Source of the DNA: a virus
DNA: 64,000 nucleotides
Reading direction: 5' to 3' (one strand)
Virus record (IMG/VR): IMGVR_UViG_3300037504_001427
Coordinates: 1 to 64,000 of that record
In this document: positions 14,826-21,993 of the stretch, piece after piece
Layout of the letters: every line of letters starts with the position of its first letter
How positions within the stretch are numbered: position 1 is the stretch's first letter
Translations under genes and position numbers: made by a program
Notes under the pieces: model-generated
What the model was told of the DNA's origin: nothing
The model's input: only the letters and a program-made list of their open reading frames with translations
Databases searched by the model: none

Positions 14826-16480
14826 CCAACGGGAACATCAACATCCAGCGTTCTCCTCTGCCGCCAGGCGAGGCCGGCGTCGACCGCACCATCTCCAAGA
14901 TGGTCGAGTTGGCAAGGGGGCACTATGGCGCCAAAAACCCCAAGGTTCGGGCGCTAGCGCTGGATGTCGTCCGCAGGCGTGCCGCGGAGAAGGATTACCG
15001 CGGGGAAGCCATCGCCCTCTTCAACTATGTGCGCGACAACATCCGATATCTCCGCGATCCGATCGATCAGGAAACGGTCAGCGCCCCGGAAGAGACGGCG
15101 TTCAATTCGCGGGCGGGCGATTGTGACGATCAGGTCACACTCCTCATGGCGCTCCTCGGCTCGATCGGTATCCCGTCCTATCCGGTTGTGGTCGGAAAAA
15201 CCCGCGGGCACTACTCACACGTCTATCTTCGGGCCGTCATCCCTCCGGCCGGCGAAGTAATCGCCATGGATCCCATCATGCGAGGGTGGCCTGCAGGCCG
15301 CGAGGCAAAGCTGCCTGCGGTCAAAGCCTACTCGCACTACGCAGCAGGAGTCCCTATGAACATCGACGGCTTGGGCGATTACAAGACGGGGCCGAGCTAC
15401 CTCGACACCGAAAACAGCCATGCTGCAGAACTGCTGAAGACGCAGCGCACGCCATCACGTCCGGTCATTCAGGGCAGTCAGGTGGACGGTCTCGGCTCCA
15501 ACGAAGCCTCAGTCGAGGCCGAAGGATTCGACACCTACGCCGGGCAGCCGGGGTCGTTCACCACGGCCAAGCAGGACCAGTTCGGTCGCAATGACCTGCA
15601 GTCGCCTCCCATCATACCGGCCGAAAACCTCGGCCCCCTCGGTCCCATGACCAGTCGTGGGGAACGTCTTATGTCCGCCGAGCTGCCTGTGCGCAGGGAC
15701 CAGCGGGTTCCGGTGTGGGGTGCGGGCGTACCTCGAGGACAACTCCGCAAGCGTAACCCGCAGGTGACCGTGCCGGGCATGCGGCAAGCGCACAATCGTC
15801 GGGCCTTTGCGCCCCTGAGCCGCTCTCCCGAGCAGGAGGCGGCAGAACTCGACGGCATTGGCGCCTGCCTAGCCGACTTGGCATACCAGTGCTCGGGAAT
15901 GGGCGCTGACGTGTCGAAAAAGCAGCAGGACAAAGCCCGTGGTGTCGGCGTCCTCACCAAGATCAAGGAGCAGTTGACCCGACTGTTCGCTGCGCGTGCG
16001 CAGAAGTACGAGCAGCAGGCCGCAGCCCACGGTGTTTCTCCGGGCCTGCGTGGGCGACTGCGTTCCCTCACGGCACAGGCGCGAGCGCTGGCACAGAAGG
16101 CCGCCTCCCTCGCGAAGACGGCCGAATCAATCTGCACTTCCCTGAACGTGAAACCGGCGCCTCTCAGCGAAGAAGAGGTCCGCGTTGTGCACGAGATCGA
16201 GGCGCAAGAAACGCCTGTGGGGAAGGGTGCACAGAAGCGCAAGGCCGAAGAAAAGATCGCAAAAACCGCGGACGTGACGAAAGTCGCCATCGAGCCCGGC
16301 CCTCGCCTCCACTACAAGGGCACGGTCAATCGGGTCACCGACCCAAACACGCGCTCCATCACGCCTGCGCCTGCGCACACCGTGTCTGGCCTGCAGGAAA
16401 CCGTCGGCAACCCCTACATCTTCATCCCAGGCGCCCTGCTGCTGGGATACATGGGCTACGCCCTCTTCAAAGGTGCCTAG
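14822..16480 (+). CDS. Transglutaminase-like cysteine protease-fold protein with membrane anchor
   Basis: A 552-residue protein. Residues 20-170 match the transglutaminase-like core: FNYVRDNIRYLRD, then SRAGDCDDQVTLLMALLGSI with the nucleophile Cys near 101, a His near 130-133 (GHYSHVYL) and an Asp near 149 (AMDPIM), giving the expected Cys-His-Asp triad. These domains hydrolyse or cross-link peptides. A disordered middle, a helical region with SLTAQARALAQKAASL and the final segment IFIPGALLLGYMGYALFKGA follow. The membrane anchor makes it likely to act at the membrane of a virion or host. It is the largest gene of the cluster. Confidence 0.75.
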   Translation: MTNGNINIQRSPLPPGEAGVDRTISKMVELARGHYGAKNPKVRALALDVVRRRAAEKDYRGEAIALFNYVRDNIRYLRDPIDQETVSAPEETAFNSRAGDCDDQVTLLMALLGSIGIPSYPVVVGKTRGHYSHVYLRAVIPPAGEVIAMDPIMRGWPAGREAKLPAVKAYSHYAAGVPMNIDGLGDYKTGPSYLDTENSHAAELLKTQRTPSRPVIQGSQVDGLGSNEASVEAEGFDTYAGQPGSFTTAKQDQFGRNDLQSPPIIPAENLGPLGPMTSRGERLMSAELPVRRDQRVPVWGAGVPRGQLRKRNPQVTVPGMRQAHNRRAFAPLSRSPEQEAAELDGIGACLADLAYQCSGMGADVSKKQQDKARGVGVLTKIKEQLTRLFAARAQKYEQQAAAHGVSPGLRGRLRSLTAQARALAQKAASLAKTAESICTSLNVKPAPLSEEEVRVVHEIEAQETPVGKGAQKRKAEEKIAKTADVTKVAIEPGPRLHYKGTVNRVTDPNTRSITPAPAHTVSGLQETVGNPYIFIPGALLLGYMGYALFKGA

Positions 16481-16481
16481 C

Positions 16482-16511
16482 TTGACAAACACTACCCCAA
16501 CGCCCCATAAT
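16482..16511 (+). promoter_or_regulatory. Promoter TTGACA-N18-CATAAT
   Basis: A consensus -35 box TTGACA at 16482-16487 and CATAAT at 16506-16511. It lies in the 135-base gap ahead of the gene at 16616. Confidence 0.6.
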
Positions 16512-16615
16512 GCGGCCATGATGTCTGGAGCGAGACATCAACGGTGCTCTGGGCATCCTGCTCAGAGCTTTCACCCACTGCTCCTAGTGAGCTAAATAGG
16601 ATCGGAGGCTGGCAC

Positions 16616-17257
16616 ATGGCAGTCATTCCCATCGCGCACCAAGTCGCCCGGCCGATGTCCAAGCCCGTCGTGCAGACAGCGGTCACCCCACATCCGGTGG
16701 ATCTCCGGCCGGCTGGGAACACTGTCGCGCTGACCGCGCCCTCGGACAACCCGTTCGATCAGAATCGCCCGATCACGGTCAAGACGCAGGCATCCGGAGG
16801 CGGCTCGGTCGCACCGAACGGTTCCCGTTCGCTGATGACCAAGCACATCCCAGGCGTGGGCGAATCGCCGAACGCCGTGAACCAGGGCGTACCGTTCGCT
16901 CTCGGCGAAGAGGAGGAAGAGGGCCCGACCTGGGTGACGGCTGTGCAGGCCATCACCGGGGCTGCATCGCAGGTCCTGACCTCCAGCGATCAAGCCAAGA
17001 TCGAGGCCGCCCGCGCACGCGCGGAGGCGGCCCGCGCTGAGGCCGCCGGGGAAGAGGCGCGCGCTGCCGAGGCGCGTGCGCGGGCAAACGCCCTGATGCC
17101 CTCCTACAACACCGCGGTGCGCGGCACCAGCTATGGGCTCTGGGCCGTCGGTCTGGGTCTTCTCGGGGTCGTCGGGTACTTCATGTACCAGAATTCCAAG
17201 AAGAAGGGCGTCGGCCTGACGGGCCGCAAGCGCCGGAGTCGGAGTCGCAGACGATGA
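16616..17257 (+). CDS. Helical protein with C-terminal membrane anchor and arginine tail
   Basis: A 213-residue protein; ATCGGAGGC precedes the ATG at 16616. An extended N-terminus with Pro-rich tracts leads to an acidic patch (GEEEEEGP). Next comes an Ala/Arg/Glu helix of about 50 residues (IEAARARAEAARAEAAGEEA), then GLWAVGLGLLGVVGYFMYQN as membrane segment. It ends in a strongly basic tail RKRRSRSRRR. The build is that of a stalked membrane protein with its positive end near nucleic acid. Confidence 0.7.
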   Translation: MAVIPIAHQVARPMSKPVVQTAVTPHPVDLRPAGNTVALTAPSDNPFDQNRPITVKTQASGGGSVAPNGSRSLMTKHIPGVGESPNAVNQGVPFALGEEEEEGPTWVTAVQAITGAASQVLTSSDQAKIEAARARAEAARAEAAGEEARAAEARARANALMPSYNTAVRGTSYGLWAVGLGLLGVVGYFMYQNSKKKGVGLTGRKRRSRSRRR

Positions 17258-17775
17258 AATTCCTCAGTCCTTCCCCTGCGTCTGGGGCCTTCCTTCGTCG
17301 GCGCCATGCTCGCGCCATTCCGATGCGACAGCCGGTGGTTCGCATGTCGAAGCCCGCCGTGTGGCCGCTCACCAGGAACGCCGTGGGGCGCATCCGCGTC
17401 TGTCGTCCCGCCCCAGAAAGCGGCAACGAAGTGAACGGCCTCGGAGAAGCCGAGGAAGCCGCGCCGGCCGAGTGGTCTGTCGCCGTCAGCGAAGGGGCAA
17501 AGGGCCTGTTCAACACCTGGATGAACTACGAACAGACCAAGGACGCCCGCAAACAGGCGGAATATGATGCCAGAGAAGCGGAGCGTATCGCCGCCCATCA
17601 GCGTGAGCTGGCGCGCCAAGAAAGCAGCATCAGCCAGCAGGCAGAATTGCTGGCCTTGCGTCTGCAGGAGCAGCGCCAGGCCAAAAAGGGCACCGTCCCC
17701 GGTGGCAGCATGTTGCTTCCGCTCGGAATCGGAGCCGGTATCCTCGCCCTCTCGGCATTCTACTTCCTCAGGTGA
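17254..17775 (+). CDS. Helical protein with C-terminal membrane anchor
   Basis: A 173-residue protein starting at an ATGA overlap with the gene before. The N-terminus resembles that of its upstream neighbour (RHARAIPMRQPVVRMSKPAV beside SKPVVQTAV). A helix of about 60 residues (ARKQAEYDAREAERIAAHQR) follows, then the anchor MLLPLGIGAGILALSAFYFLR. The two neighbours share domain order and may be distant duplicates. Unrecognised. Confidence 0.7.
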   Translation: MKFLSPSPASGAFLRRRHARAIPMRQPVVRMSKPAVWPLTRNAVGRIRVCRPAPESGNEVNGLGEAEEAAPAEWSVAVSEGAKGLFNTWMNYEQTKDARKQAEYDAREAERIAAHQRELARQESSISQQAELLALRLQEQRQAKKGTVPGGSMLLPLGIGAGILALSAFYFLR

Positions 17776-17781
17776 CCAACC

Positions 17782-18072
17782 ATGCAGCGCGATCTCAGCT
17801 ACGCCCTCGATTCCACGCTCGCCGGCCGTAACCAGGGCCAGCTCGTCAGCCAGCAGGTAGTCCAGACGCGCATGTCGCGTGTCCCTGGCCTGCAGCCTCT
17901 CGCCGCGGGCGCGCCGCGTCCGATGCTGGGGCCTGCCAACCCGGCGGCGGCTGTGTCCGGTCTGGGATTTCTTGATCCCAACAAGATCGACGGCAAGTGG
18001 CTCATGGCCGGCATCGGGCTGGTGGCCCTGATCTGGGTCATCGGTATGAGCGGCGGCAAAAAGAAGCGCTGA
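17782..18072 (+). CDS. Small protein with C-terminal membrane anchor
   Basis: A 96-residue protein starting at 17782. The first 60 residues are polar and proline-rich, then KWLMAGIGLVALIWVIGM spans the membrane and SGGKKKR forms the basic tail. The stop overlaps the next start as TGATG. Another member of the single-anchor set. Confidence 0.7.
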   Translation: MQRDLSYALDSTLAGRNQGQLVSQQVVQTRMSRVPGLQPLAAGAPRPMLGPANPAAAVSGLGFLDPNKIDGKWLMAGIGLVALIWVIGMSGGKKKR

Positions 18073-18617
18073 TGCCAGCGGGCATGCTCCAGCTCGGTAG
18101 GCTGCTCCTGCTGGAGGTACACACCGCCAAAGACGGACTCGTCGTCATCACCCCGAGACAACGAAGTATGCTCGGCCGCGCCATGAAGGGGACGTCCCTC
18201 GCCTGGGGCACTCTCGGCAGAGCGCGCCCTGAGTTGCATGTGTGCCGGATCCTCGGCAAAGCAAAAGCCGGCACCTCCATTCCAGAAACGCTGTCCCAGG
18301 CCCATGAAGAGTTCCATGGGGCATCCCCTACAGCCTTGGTCCGGGCCGAGTGCCCTACCGCTTCGTCGCGCTGTAAGCGCGTCGGCTTGGTCTCGGCGAT
18401 TGGCTATAAGGCCGTAGGAATAACCAGTCCGGTCAAGTCGACCGACAATTGGCGCCACATCTTCGGAGATACGGGACACAGCGGAAACGAAGACCAGCCG
18501 AAATCAAAAATGCCGGAATTGTTGTACGACGGCAAGAGCCTGTTCATTCGCCGGCGGCGCGGAAACACATACACCGTTGCGCTCTATGATGACGGGCACG
18601 CTTGGATCATCGGCTGA
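18072..18617 (+). CDS. Hypothetical soluble protein
   Basis: A 181-residue protein whose ATG at 18072 overlaps the previous stop (TGATG). It begins MPAGMLQLGRLLLLEVHTAK, has mixed alpha/beta character and ends in a beta-rich stretch (LLYDGKSLFIRRRRGNTYTV, ALYDDGHAWIIG). There is no anchor, in contrast to its neighbours. Unrecognised; no catalytic motif is apparent. Confidence 0.65.
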   Translation: MPAGMLQLGRLLLLEVHTAKDGLVVITPRQRSMLGRAMKGTSLAWGTLGRARPELHVCRILGKAKAGTSIPETLSQAHEEFHGASPTALVRAECPTASSRCKRVGLVSAIGYKAVGITSPVKSTDNWRHIFGDTGHSGNEDQPKSKMPELLYDGKSLFIRRRRGNTYTVALYDDGHAWIIG

Positions 18618-18624
18618 AAAACAT

Positions 18625-18652
18625 TTGCCGCTAAAAGACGGCTGACTATACT
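18625..18652 (+). promoter_or_regulatory. Promoter TTGCCG-N16-TATACT
   Basis: Boxes at 18625-18630 and 18647-18652, starting eight bases after the preceding stop codon and about 80 bases before the ATG at 18735. Confidence 0.6.
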
Positions 18653-18734
18653 GCCCTCAACGCATGCGAGCCTCCCTTCGGGTAGACGGCACGCAGTGTA
18701 CTAATCCACCCAGCAAGAAGAAAGAGGGACCACC

Positions 18735-20060
18735 ATGCCCGAGGTCTTTTTGTCGAATCCTGGGATGGAACTCGCCATCCTCGGAAACCCTCCAGGAGGC
18801 CGCTCCATGCGTAAGAGCCGCAAGAGCCGCAGGCAAGCGAAGCGTATCGCTTATTACGTCAATCCGCGCTCCTCTGTGATCTCCAGTATCGGCCGGGAGT
18901 TCGGCTACACTGGGGGCGACACGGTCAAGAAAATCGGCCGGCGTAAAAAGAGCGCCAAGCAGAGCGCCTCCGCTGCGCGCCGCTTCAAAGCCGTCCGTAG
19001 CATTCGTGCGGGCAGCAAAAAAGGCAAGGTCAAGCGTATCGGAACTCGCCGCCGCACCTCCATCCGGCCAAAGGACGATAATGCGTTCTTCGGCTATCGT
19101 CGTACCACCACCAAACGCCCCACCAAGGGGAAAGGGAAGAAGTCCATGGCCAAGACCAAGACTCGCAAGGCCCCGAAGCGTCGCGGGCGCAAGACTCTGC
19201 CGAAGAACGCAGCACGCGTCGGCTGGAAAAGGCGCAGCCAGAAGGTCGGCAAGACCTACAGTGGCAAGCGCGGAAGCATCCGCGTCGATCGCAAGCGCAA
19301 GAGCACCAAGGGTCGCAAGCGTGCGAAGCGCGCGCCCTACGGCATCGTTCCTCGCACCGGCAAGAAGGGCACCGTCACCTACCGCGGTCGCTTCTACAAG
19401 AAGGGGAAGCGGGGGTCGCGTCGCGTCTATTTCACGAACCCGGCCAAGATGATCACCGGCTACACCAACACCCTGATGGCGGCGCCGATGGACATCGTGC
19501 GCGAACTCAGCGGCAAGAACATGATCATGAATGCCGCCTACATCAGTGGCGGTACGCTGGCCACCTACTTCGCTGGCCAGCTCGTGCAGAACCTGCTGAC
19601 CAACGTGCCGGGTGTGAACACCGTCATGGAAAATCCGATGGCCAACCGCGTCATCACGGCAGCCATGCCGTTCTCGGTCGGCTATCTGGCCAGCGGGTTC
19701 GTCAAGAACAACAAGATCAAGAAGGCGATGGTCCTCGGCGGCGCGGCTGCCTCCATCGTGACTCTGATCTGGCCGAGTGGCCTGCGTGACGTGCTGTCCT
19801 ACCTCGGCCTCGGGCAGATGCTGAACGGCGCCGACATGCTCGCCGGCTATGTCGCCGCCCCCGGCTACCAGGGTGTCGGTGTCAACGGCTACGTCGAAGC
19901 ACCGAGCTACCAGGGTGTCGGCGGAAGCGAGATGCTTCCCGGCATGGGCAACGACGACCTGCTCGCCGGCTACGTCGAGGACGCCGGCTATCGTGGTGCC
20001 GCGCTGAACGGCTACCTCGACCAGCCTGGCTACCTGGCCGAAGCCAGCTACCTGGCCTGA
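18735..20060 (+). CDS. Histone-like basic protein fused to a membrane region and YxGxG repeats
   Basis: A 441-residue protein; AAGAGGGACC precedes the ATG. The first 230 residues contain very many Lys and Arg (RKSRKSRRQAKR, TKRPTKGKGKKSMAKTKTRK), like DNA-condensing proteins. From about 235 to 355 several hydrophobic segments occur (AYISGGTLATYFAGQLV, KKAMVLGGAAASIVTLIW). The C-terminus holds imperfect repeats with GYVAAPGYQGVG, GYVEAPSYQGVG and GYVEDAGYRG. It could link the packaged genome to a virion membrane. It has its own promoter, suggesting large amounts. Unrecognised as a family. Confidence 0.7.
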   Translation: MPEVFLSNPGMELAILGNPPGGRSMRKSRKSRRQAKRIAYYVNPRSSVISSIGREFGYTGGDTVKKIGRRKKSAKQSASAARRFKAVRSIRAGSKKGKVKRIGTRRRTSIRPKDDNAFFGYRRTTTKRPTKGKGKKSMAKTKTRKAPKRRGRKTLPKNAARVGWKRRSQKVGKTYSGKRGSIRVDRKRKSTKGRKRAKRAPYGIVPRTGKKGTVTYRGRFYKKGKRGSRRVYFTNPAKMITGYTNTLMAAPMDIVRELSGKNMIMNAAYISGGTLATYFAGQLVQNLLTNVPGVNTVMENPMANRVITAAMPFSVGYLASGFVKNNKIKKAMVLGGAAASIVTLIWPSGLRDVLSYLGLGQMLNGADMLAGYVAAPGYQGVGVNGYVEAPSYQGVGGSEMLPGMGNDDLLAGYVEDAGYRGAALNGYLDQPGYLAEASYLA

Positions 20061-20194
20061 CCGATCATATCGGGCTGCGCAGTCCGAATTTCGGGAAGTA
20101 GGCTGCTCGCAGAAGTTCTGCGGGAGTGTCCAGACGAACCCCACCGCTCCACAACCAACCCAGAGGGCGAAAATCCCTCTTCAGGAGAAGCATC
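20061..20194 (+). promoter_or_regulatory. Structured 5' leader of the 193-residue virion-like protein
   Basis: The gap holds two small hairpins, CCGAT-CAT-ATCGG right after the stop codon and GCAGAAGTTCTGC near 20111, then TCAGGAGAAG as ribosome site. No promoter with good boxes was found. Confidence 0.35.
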
Positions 20195-20776
20195 ATGCCC
20201 GTTTTCCGCAGTGTGCAGGACGCGCAGGCCGGTGAGGTCAAGCTCGAGGCTCTTCACCAGCCGATCTACGACGAACAGACCATCACCTCCGCGACGGACT
20301 ATTCGTTCTTCCAGAATCCGGCCGGCCGCAGCGAGCTGTTGACCAACGTCAACACCGCCGGTCAGCTTTCGTGGCCGAAGCGCTTCAGCGTCAAGGCCAT
20401 CCGTCTGGTGCTGGACTTCGACACCGAAGTCGCATCAGCGGTGCTGATCTACAAGAACACCCTGTTCCGCCTGAAGGTCGGCGAGAAGAACTATCTCACC
20501 ATTCCGGCCTTCATGCTGACGCCGGGCGTCGGCCTCGAGGTGTACAACACCTGGGATCTGGCGATCGCTCGCGCTTCGAACCCGCCGACCGTGTACGCCC
20601 ACAACGGTCGTCCCGAACACCGCAACATCTACTCGCTGATCCACGCGGTCTACATCCCGCCGGTGCAGAACTTCTCTGCGACCCTGTCCGTCACGGGCAC
20701 GGTGACCGCGCTGCCGACCGCGGGCATCCGCTCCTGGCTGTTCCTGGAAGGCGAGCTGCTGCGCGAAGTGCAGTGA
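20195..20776 (+). CDS. Putative major capsid-type protein, beta-rich
   Basis: A 193-residue protein. The ATG at 20195 has TCAGGAGAAG seven bases upstream; the open frame before it has no ribosome site. It is nearly all beta: QLSWPKRFSVKAIRLVLDF, SAVLIYKNTLFRLKVGEKNY, PGVGLEVYNTWDLAIA, then FSATLSVTGTVTAL and a final IRSWLFLEGELLREVQ. The last-gene position before a strong terminator, with a good ribosome site, fits an abundant structural product. Small all-beta proteins of this size form single jelly-roll capsids in membrane-containing viruses such as P23-77; that comparison is mine and unverified. Confidence 0.65.
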   Translation: MPVFRSVQDAQAGEVKLEALHQPIYDEQTITSATDYSFFQNPAGRSELLTNVNTAGQLSWPKRFSVKAIRLVLDFDTEVASAVLIYKNTLFRLKVGEKNYLTIPAFMLTPGVGLEVYNTWDLAIARASNPPTVYAHNGRPEHRNIYSLIHAVYIPPVQNFSATLSVTGTVTALPTAGIRSWLFLEGELLREVQ

Positions 20777-20807
20777 GCACACTCCTCGCACTCGCGAGGA
20801 CGAAGAA

Positions 20808-20834
20808 CCCCGCCGGCTGTCCGGCGGGGTTTTT
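20808..20834 (+). terminator. Intrinsic terminator
   Basis: CCCCGCCGG - CTGT - CCGGCGGGG followed by TTTTT, 31 bases after the stop codon of the 193-residue protein. A smaller hairpin (TCCTCG / CGAGGA) lies just upstream. Confidence 0.9.
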
Positions 20835-20847
20835 CATTTGGCGCTTG

Positions 20848-21015
20848 GCGCACGTCAGAATGGCGAAAATAACGCTCTTCCCGGTTACAGCCGAGAAGAG
20901 CGTTTGGTCCGGGGACCGAAGGGCCTCTAAGACCCGCTGGACAAAAGCAAGCCCACTTTCGTGGGTTCTTCTTCGGTGTCAAGTCCCATTCACGTTGGAA
21001 CGGATTAGAGTGAGT
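20848..21015. repeat. 168-bp direct repeat, copy A
   Basis: This stretch is repeated at 21047-21214, 199 bases further on. It contains a hairpin ACGCTCTTC.../...GAAGAGCGT, followed on the minus strand by TTATTTTC, and a second hairpin CCCACTTTCGTGGG. It lies where plus-strand transcription (ending at 20834) and minus-strand transcription (gene ending at 21236) meet, so minus-strand terminators are the simplest reading. A small RNA is an alternative. Confidence 0.8.
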
Positions 21016-21030
21016 CGCTGCTGCCACTGA
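21008..21030. repeat. Inverted repeat, left arm
   Basis: TGAGTCGCTGCTGCCACT here matches the reverse complement of AGTGGCAGCAGCGACTCA at 21212-21229. Each arm sits at the right end of one copy of the 168-bp repeat. Close to a serine recombinase, it could be a recombination trace. Confidence 0.65.
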
Positions 21031-21046
21031 CGTCCGTGTGCGCCAA

Positions 21047-21214
21047 GCGCACGTCAGAATGGCGAAAATAACGCTCTTCCCGGTTACAGCCGAGAAGAGC
21101 GTTTGGTCCGGGGACCGAAGGGCCTCTAAGACCCGCTGGACAAAAGCAAGCCCACTTTCGTGGGTTCTTCTTCGGTGTCAAGTCCCATTCACGTTGGAAC
21201 GGATTAGAGTGAGT
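21047..21214. repeat. 168-bp direct repeat, copy B
   Basis: Matches copy A at 20848-21015 without any difference that I could find. It carries the same two hairpins and ends at the right arm of the inverted repeat (21212-21229). Confidence 0.8.
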
Positions 21215-21235
21215 GGCAGCAGCGACTCAAGTCGT

Positions 21236-21700
21236 CTAGAGGGCAATGCTGTTGTCTAACATGTTGTTTTCGGCGACGGCGCGTGAGACCGTCCTGCCGC
21301 CGAGTCCGAGCTGTTGCGCGCGCTCGTCATTGAGCTTGCGTGCCGTCTGGAAGGCTTGGGCCAACTCGCGTTCGTCCCAATTTTCCTGTTCAAGCAGTTC
21401 GATAATGCTGGCTTCGCCTCTTGTCGGGGCTTCGGTGACGAAGTCATGGTAGAGCGGACGGCGCAGGCCGCGGCAGGCGGGAGCCATGGCGCGGGCCAGC
21501 AGGGCAACGCGTTGCGCATTCTCGCCTATGGGTTCAATCTTGCCCTTGAGCCAGCCGTAGAGGGTCTGGCGTGAGACACCGAAGAGCGTGGCGACCTGGC
21601 TCTTGCCCAGGCCGATGAAACGAGTGATGAGGGAGACTTGGCCTTTGGGCAGGAGTGGAATGTGGGCCACTTCGCCTGCCTCACGTTTCAGGCGTGTCAT
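21236..21700 (-). CDS. Helix-turn-helix protein
   Basis: A 154-residue protein starting at the ATGA overlap with its upstream neighbour. Residues 30-55 read LGKSQVATLFGVSRQTLYGWLKG, a clear helix-turn-helix (SQVATLFGVSRQTLYGW), so it likely binds DNA. The C-terminal part is helical and acidic. It is the last gene of the recombinase operon on the minus strand. It might control or direct the recombinase, but this is inferred from position only. Confidence 0.75.
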   Translation of the reverse strand: MTRLKREAGEVAHIPLLPKGQVSLITRFIGLGKSQVATLFGVSRQTLYGWLKGKIEPIGENAQRVALLARAMAPACRGLRRPLYHDFVTEAPTRGEASIIELLEQENWDERELAQAFQTARKLNDERAQQLGLGGRTVSRAVAENNMLDNSIAL

Positions 21701-21993
21701 TCGTCAACTTGTTGCCGCATCTGCTGCGCGGCGAAGTAATCCTTGAGTCGCTGCAGGCCTTCGGCGCCCAGCGCTGCGGCCAGAATGGCCACTGCTTCTG
21801 TGTCTTGTGTCTCGAGGAACTTGCGCAGGCCGCGGACGGCCATTTCCTTTCCGGCCGCCGGGCACGCGCGAACCTTGTTCGCAGCACTGAACAGCCCCAT
21901 GGCCTGGTTGATCTGGAGGTTGAGCGTGGCGCTCAGCGCGCCGGCCACCAGGTCGCTCAGCAGATCGACCTCAGCCTCGGGAAAATCAGTCAT
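21697..21993 (-). CDS. Small helical protein
   Basis: A 98-residue protein. The ATG at 21993 lies inside the end of the recombinase gene (stop codon at 21986-21988), so the two are translationally coupled. It is helical and acidic (EAEVDLLSDLVAGALSATLN) and ends AAQQMRQQVDE. No motif recognised. Next to a recombinase and a helix-turn-helix protein, it may be an accessory factor. Confidence 0.65.
   Translation of the reverse strand: MTDFPEAEVDLLSDLVAGALSATLNLQINQAMGLFSAANKVRACPAAGKEMAVRGLRKFLETQDTEAVAILAAALGAEGLQRLKDYFAAQQMRQQVDE

Noticed and set aside
18657-20144. A 495-residue minus-strand frame opposite the basic protein gene
   Set aside because: It is the shadow of the plus-strand gene, which has promoter, ribosome site and sensible composition.
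20858-21259. A small protein beginning MAKITLFPVTAEK encoded in both 168-bp repeats
   Set aside because: No ribosome site precedes it, and the hairpins and convergent position explain the sequence as terminators or RNA.
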